Assembly (NCBI RefSeq): GCF_900096945.1
Contig: NZ_FMKA01000013.1
Span: 36,307-100,306 of the forward strand
Origin: Anaerobium acetethylicum
Lineage (GTDB): Bacteria > Bacillota > Clostridia > Lachnospirales > Lachnospiraceae
DNA length: 64,000 nt
Direction of reading: 5' to 3'
This document shows, one piece after another, positions 60,291 through 64,000 of the stretch. The position numbers and the translations under genes were made by a program. The notes below the pieces were generated by a model. That model had not been told where the DNA came from, ran no database searches, and saw only the letters and a program-made list of their open reading frames with translations. Every line of letters begins with the position of its first letter. Position 1 is the stretch's first letter.

Positions 60291-61613
60291 ATGGAAAAAG
60301 TTCTAATGGAGATTATTATTGCGATAAATAATCTTTTTGGATTGTTTATCGTGATGCGATTTTTTGACTATATTTTTACAAAAAAAATCTTGACAACAAA
60401 AGTAAGAAATATTCGCCTTATAACAGTACTAATTGTCGCTATCACGGGTAATATTCTTACAAGTGAATTAGGGATTGCATTGGTGTTTGCTTTCATTATT
60501 TATTCTATTATTGCATATTGTTTTTATCAAGCCAGGATTCAGATTAAGCTGATAGCATCAGTCTTTTTTATAATATTTTCATTTGTGACTGAGTTACTGG
60601 CAGCATTGCTTTTAACAGCGGTTTTTGGAAATGTTATTCAGAATATCAGACAGAATACAATGTATCTTTTTTTGGGAGGGGTTGTTTCAAAAATCATCCT
60701 TATGGCACTGACTGAAGTGATTATCCGGTACAGAAGTAGAAATGCCTCAAAAGTAACAATTGGCTCATGGTTACTGATTGTATCAATCCCGATAGTTAGT
60801 GTTGGACTCGCTGTTATCAGTGTATATGAGCCCATAATCACGAATAGCTATAGTTACGTTTCGGTAATATCATGTTTGTCGATTCTGTATATTAATATTA
60901 TCACCTTCTATTTGTTTGATAGTATCATTATTCAAGTGAACGAAAATAACCAATACAGGTTCAGGGAAAATGTAATGCGTACACAGCAGGAACAGTATAA
61001 AAATATTATTGAAGGATATAATCAAGTCAGGAAAGTACGACATGATATGGTGGGACATTTAATAACACTGGATGGCTATTTAATGCAGAATGATTATAAT
61101 AAAGCTGTGGATTATATCCATAAGCTTAGTGATGAACTTGATCTCGGAAAGAGAGGAGTTATTTCGAATAATGTTATTGTCGATGCTCTTATCAACAATA
61201 GAAAATCCCGTATATATGAAGAAGGTATAGAATTTAAGGATGAGATGTTCATTCCACGAGAGCTTAAAATTGATGATATGGACTTGTCAATTGTATTAGG
61301 GAATATATTGAATAATGCAATTGAGGGTTGCTCAAGGATAAAAGAAGCTGAAAAAAAGAAAATAATTGATTTCAAGATGAAATATAAACGCGAAAGCCTA
61401 CTAATTGAAATGAAAAACTCATGTGAACTAAATACAATAAGGCAAAGAGACGGAGACTTTATTTCTTCTAAGACTTATCGTGAAAATGATGAGTTTGGAA
61501 TAGGTTTAGGTAATGTTAAAGTAATTGTTCAAAAATATAATGGAATCTTTCAAGCAGAACTGGAGGGGGAGATGTTCGTTATAAAAATAGTATTACCAGA
61601 TATCAATGTGTAA
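60291..61613 (+). CDS. agrC: AgrC-like GHKL sensor histidine kinase
   Basis: The 440-residue kinase has six membrane helices in the first 200 residues. The H-box is VRKVRHDMVGHLITLDGYL (His about 250) and the N-box IVLGNILNNAIEGC (about 335-348). A G-box FGIGLGNVKVIV follows. This is the AgrC type of the HPK10 family that senses cyclic peptides outside the cell. It directly follows agrA with no gap, as in an operon. Confidence 0.88.
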   Translation: MEKVLMEIIIAINNLFGLFIVMRFFDYIFTKKILTTKVRNIRLITVLIVAITGNILTSELGIALVFAFIIYSIIAYCFYQARIQIKLIASVFFIIFSFVTELLAALLLTAVFGNVIQNIRQNTMYLFLGGVVSKIILMALTEVIIRYRSRNASKVTIGSWLLIVSIPIVSVGLAVISVYEPIITNSYSYVSVISCLSILYINIITFYLFDSIIIQVNENNQYRFRENVMRTQQEQYKNIIEGYNQVRKVRHDMVGHLITLDGYLMQNDYNKAVDYIHKLSDELDLGKRGVISNNVIVDALINNRKSRIYEEGIEFKDEMFIPRELKIDDMDLSIVLGNILNNAIEGCSRIKEAEKKKIIDFKMKYKRESLLIEMKNSCELNTIRQRDGDFISSKTYRENDEFGIGLGNVKVIVQKYNGIFQAELEGEMFVIKIVLPDINV

Positions 61614-61709
61614 AGTTTTTCGTTGCTCTTCAGGGGTGTTTGGTTCCCTTTCTATTGAAAATGAAAATCAGGATGTTATAGTAGTATCAAATTGTTAAGG
61701 AGATTATCT

Positions 61710-62306
61710 ATGAAACAGTTTGCAAATGCTATAACATCTTTTTTGTTGGATGAAAAAATAATAGAAATCGATGAATTGGAGATTTATCGGTATGGTACGG
61801 AACAGATATTAATTAATTTTATGGTTTTTGGGAGCATAAGCATTGTTGCAGCAATATATAACCTTTGGATTGCTACAATATCTATGTTTGTTGGATTTAT
61901 GCCAATTAGAATGATAGCTGGCGGGTATCACGCTAATACGATTAGAAAATGTAATATACTAACATTTTCGGTTTATATATCCAATATGTTCGCAATTCAA
62001 AAATTGAGAGATGAGATAACATATCCGCAATTTGGGATGTTGTGCTTAATCACGGTAATTCTGATATTCTTATTTGCGCCAGTTGATCATAGGAATAGGG
62101 AGATTAGAAAAGAGAAAAAGGAACATGTAAAAAGATATAGTAAGGTAATTGCAACTGTACTGGCAACGTTTTCGATTATTATGGTTGCAGTTTCAAATGA
62201 AATCGATATCATTCCACTAGGAACTATGATGGGTGCCTTTACAGCATCTGTTTCATTATTCATAGGAAGTATAAAAAGAAGGAGGGAAAGAAATGAAGAA
62301 ACTTGA
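61710..62306 (+). CDS. agrB: AgrB-like peptide-processing membrane protease
   Basis: The 198-residue membrane protein has the AgrB catalytic pair in RMIAGGYHANTIRKCNIL (His74 and Cys81). Hydrophobic helices lie before and after it. AgrB cuts the C-terminus of AgrD and closes the thiolactone or lactone ring. AAGGAG at 61697-61702 supports ATG 61710 over the TTG at 61692. Its end overlaps agrD by 14 bases. Confidence 0.88.
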   Translation: MKQFANAITSFLLDEKIIEIDELEIYRYGTEQILINFMVFGSISIVAAIYNLWIATISMFVGFMPIRMIAGGYHANTIRKCNILTFSVYISNMFAIQKLRDEITYPQFGMLCLITVILIFLFAPVDHRNREIRKEKKEHVKRYSKVIATVLATFSIIMVAVSNEIDIIPLGTMMGAFTASVSLFIGSIKRRRERNEET

Positions 62307-62442
62307 TTTTCTACGAAAATATGCTGGAATATCATTTGCCTTTTTGGCTTTGATAGTCGCACAGGTTGCATCAACTCAGTTTAGTTTGATTTTTTTTCAG
62401 GATGAAGTTCCTGAAAAAGTCAAAGAGCTAAGAAAACGCTAA
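62293..62442 (+). CDS. agrD: AgrD-like autoinducer precursor, serine type
   Basis: The 49-residue peptide has the three AgrD parts. The N-terminal amphipathic membrane leader is MKKLDFLRKYAGISFAFLAL. A short core STQFSLIFFQ follows. The acidic C-terminal recognition tail is DEVPEKVKELRKR, much like the DEVEVPKEL tail of staphylococcal AgrD. There is no cysteine. Ser31 (SLIFF) is placed where the ring cysteine normally sits, so a lactone rather than a thiolactone is likely. GGAGGG precedes the ATG, inside agrB. The open frame is small and easily missed. Confidence 0.8.
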   Translation: MKKLDFLRKYAGISFAFLALIVAQVASTQFSLIFFQDEVPEKVKELRKR

Positions 62443-62585
62443 TTGGACACGAGATGCTACATGCATATGGAGGAAAAGATACTTATTCTAGTGATCAAAA
62501 CTCATCGATAATGTATGGATATTCAAGTGGCACGGCTATGGGTGTTACATCAGATGCAAATAGCTTTTTAAATGATAAATATTGA
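62436..62585 (+). pseudogene. C-terminal remnant of a metzincin-type protease
   Basis: The frame reads TLIGHEMLHAYGGKDTYSSD, then SSIMYGYSSGTAMG and NDKY to TGA 62583. HEMLHAYGGKD fits the HExxHxxGxxD zinc motif of metzincins such as snapalysin, and SIMYGY resembles the Met-turn. There is no start codon before the motif and the frame closes at 62412. It is a truncated gene overlapping the end of agrD, perhaps once agr-controlled. Confidence 0.55.
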
Positions 62586-62691
62586 TTATCAACAAACGAA
62601 AGAGGTGATTCTATTGATTGAATTTTATTAACGTAATTATAACTTTACTATTCTATATTCTATGTAATTAATTTGAACGGAGGAAAATCAA

Positions 62692-63903
62692 ATGAAAAAG
62701 ACTATAAGTTTTCTACTTGCAATTGTAATGACAATTAGTCTACAAACAGTTGCACTTGCACAAACCAATAGCCAGATGCTAAACTCAGACTATGAAGAAG
62801 TAAAAAGTTTTGTTTCATCATATTTTGATGTTATTGACAAATCATTATCCGAACTGTCTATTAGTCCTGAATTGAAGAACTATTACAAATCTGAAAATTG
62901 TTTAGAGTATATTTCAATAGACACTACAATTCAACATCGACTACTCCAAATTTCTGATTTACACTATTCTGACTACAAAACAACTCTTTCTTTCGAAGAT
63001 ATTTCGTATGATGGAGAATCATTTAATGTGATTGTAGACAAAAATACAGATATGTATTTTAACTGTTTCAAGGGTGAACCATCAAGTATATATGAAAGAC
63101 ATATCATTGATATTGTAAAATCGGAGAATGATACTTTTAGAATTGTTTCTGACAACTATAGTGATGAAATAAAAGATTTATTAAAGTTATATAGAAATTT
63201 TTCGAATACTACCATGACTAACAACATAGAAAAGGCAAAAAACATATTATTACAAGAAAGTAAAAATAATGTCGCTTTACAAAAATCTGAACTGGAGTTA
63301 CTAAAAAATGAAGCTATAGATAATAAGGGAAAATTACCTGCTGAAGAAAAAAATATATTAAGTGGATTTGGATTTCATGCGTATAATAGAAACGCAGCAC
63401 AATCTTATGCCTACACGTATGTGCTTTCACCAAATTCTAGTTACGTAAATTTTGAATCTATGGGTGGTAATTGTACTAATTTTACATCTCAGTGTTTAAG
63501 AGCTGGTGGAATACCATTTGATGAAATTGGAGGACATCAGTGGTACTATTATAATTCTACTAATAGAGCACCGGCATGGACAAGTGCAAATTATTTTAGG
63601 ACATATTATAAGAATAATGTTGGTTCATCCTCTATAAAAGGTATTAAAGCAGTTACTAGCGATTTTGCAAGTATGCGCTTAGGAGATTTGGTTCAACTAG
63701 TAAGTAGTGGTACGGCTTCACATAGTATGTTTATTTCTTCTCCAATCTATGACAACTGGGGTAGTGATGATCCCTGGAAGTATAAATATGATGTGGGTAT
63801 TTGCCAAAACTCTACTTCCGTAGCAGGTAGGCAGAAAAACATTCCACTAAGTACCAAACCAACTAATCGTGAATATGTTCATATCGAAGGAAGTTATTAT
63901 TAA
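62692..63903 (+). CDS. Secreted amidase-domain (Amidase_6) protein
   Basis: The 403-residue protein has a signal peptide (KKTISFLLAIVMTISLQTVA, cut after about residue 23). A middle region of unknown fold follows (about 30-230). The C-terminal putative amidase domain carries the catalytic Cys in GGNCTNFTSQCLRAGG (about 261) and His in GTASHSMFISS (about 344). It should be exported and act on the cell wall or another peptide substrate. A GGAGG site precedes the ATG. Its place behind agrD and a protease remnant suggests that it is an agr-controlled secreted protein. Confidence 0.82.
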   Translation: MKKTISFLLAIVMTISLQTVALAQTNSQMLNSDYEEVKSFVSSYFDVIDKSLSELSISPELKNYYKSENCLEYISIDTTIQHRLLQISDLHYSDYKTTLSFEDISYDGESFNVIVDKNTDMYFNCFKGEPSSIYERHIIDIVKSENDTFRIVSDNYSDEIKDLLKLYRNFSNTTMTNNIEKAKNILLQESKNNVALQKSELELLKNEAIDNKGKLPAEEKNILSGFGFHAYNRNAAQSYAYTYVLSPNSSYVNFESMGGNCTNFTSQCLRAGGIPFDEIGGHQWYYYNSTNRAPAWTSANYFRTYYKNNVGSSSIKGIKAVTSDFASMRLGDLVQLVSSGTASHSMFISSPIYDNWGSDDPWKYKYDVGICQNSTSVAGRQKNIPLSTKPTNREYVHIEGSYY

Positions 63904-63991
63904 TGACTCAAACTTCGCACATGAATAAGTGCTTATGCACCTTGAAAATTCAATAATAACTGGCATAAAAATAGCATGAAACCATCTGGTT

Positions 63992-64000
63992 TGGTATAAT
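63992..64000 (+). promoter_or_regulatory. Extended -10 promoter at window end
   Basis: TGG-TATAAT at the last bases matches the elements at 10352 and 13042. It probably starts a gene outside the window. The gap 63904-63991 shows no gene. Confidence 0.5.

Overview
The window looks like a chromosome of a gut Lachnospiraceae-type Firmicute (class Clostridia). The evidence is strong AGGAGG ribosome sites, a mosaic of moderate-GC and AT-rich DNA, several families common in that group (Maff2, PrgI, DUF5688, DUF6508, pRiA4b ORF-3), a cyclic-peptide agr system, and a large integrative conjugative element. No rRNA, tRNA or CRISPR array was seen.

1-13.4 kb is ordinary but patchy chromosome: the end of an MFS transporter, a DUF3267-like membrane zincin, two AraC regulators, a GH30 glycosidase, an epimerase with a C-terminal zinc-ribbon, and a MerR / dienelactone-hydrolase-like / iron-alcohol-dehydrogenase group. 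Two paralogous miniproteins here carry the Na+-site loop of OadB-type decarboxylase beta subunits. Between these genes lie decayed pieces of HD-domain and ProX/YbaK-type genes.

13.4-36.4 kb is a conjugative element. It starts near a truncated 5' end of a low-molecular-weight tyrosine phosphatase gene, flanked by two pairs of 11-bp-phased direct repeats that look like integrase arm sites. It carries a ParM/ParR-like partition pair, a Septu (PtuA/PtuB) defence pair, DUF5688, RadC-like and TOPRIM proteins, a candidate oriT with four repeated hairpins, MobC and relaxase, and a Gram-positive type IV secretion set (PcfB, VirD4-type coupling protein, Maff2, VirB6-like, PrgI, VirB4, NlpC/P60 hydrolase). 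A group II intron with its own reverse transcriptase splits the coupling protein just after its conserved DPKG motif.

36.4-52 kb turns sharply AT-rich. It holds a tight 13-gene unit that I read as a DNA phosphorothioation defence system of the Ssp/Dnd kind: HTH regulator, DUF4007 protein, 1176-aa ATPase, PAPS-reductase-like DndC with Fe-S clusters, cysteine desulfurase, DUF3343 sulfur carrier, PLD-nuclease/helicase, a 49-aa protein, a DndD/Rad50-like ATPase and four proteins I cannot name. The first five fit the modification arm. The rest are candidate sensor/effector genes, and this tail is the most interesting part of the window.

52-59.3 kb is accessory DNA: a frameshifted PD-(D/E)XK nuclease gene, a 23-bp-phased repeat array with an inverted copy 3.6 kb away, pRiA4b-ORF3, DUF6508, twin DUF4230 and zinc-finger proteins, and a C-terminal remnant of the rRNA methyltransferase rlmCD carrying an in-frame palindromic insert. 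59.5-64 kb is an agr quorum-sensing operon (agrA, agrC, agrB, agrD) whose AgrD has serine instead of cysteine, followed by a metzincin remnant and a secreted amidase-domain protein.
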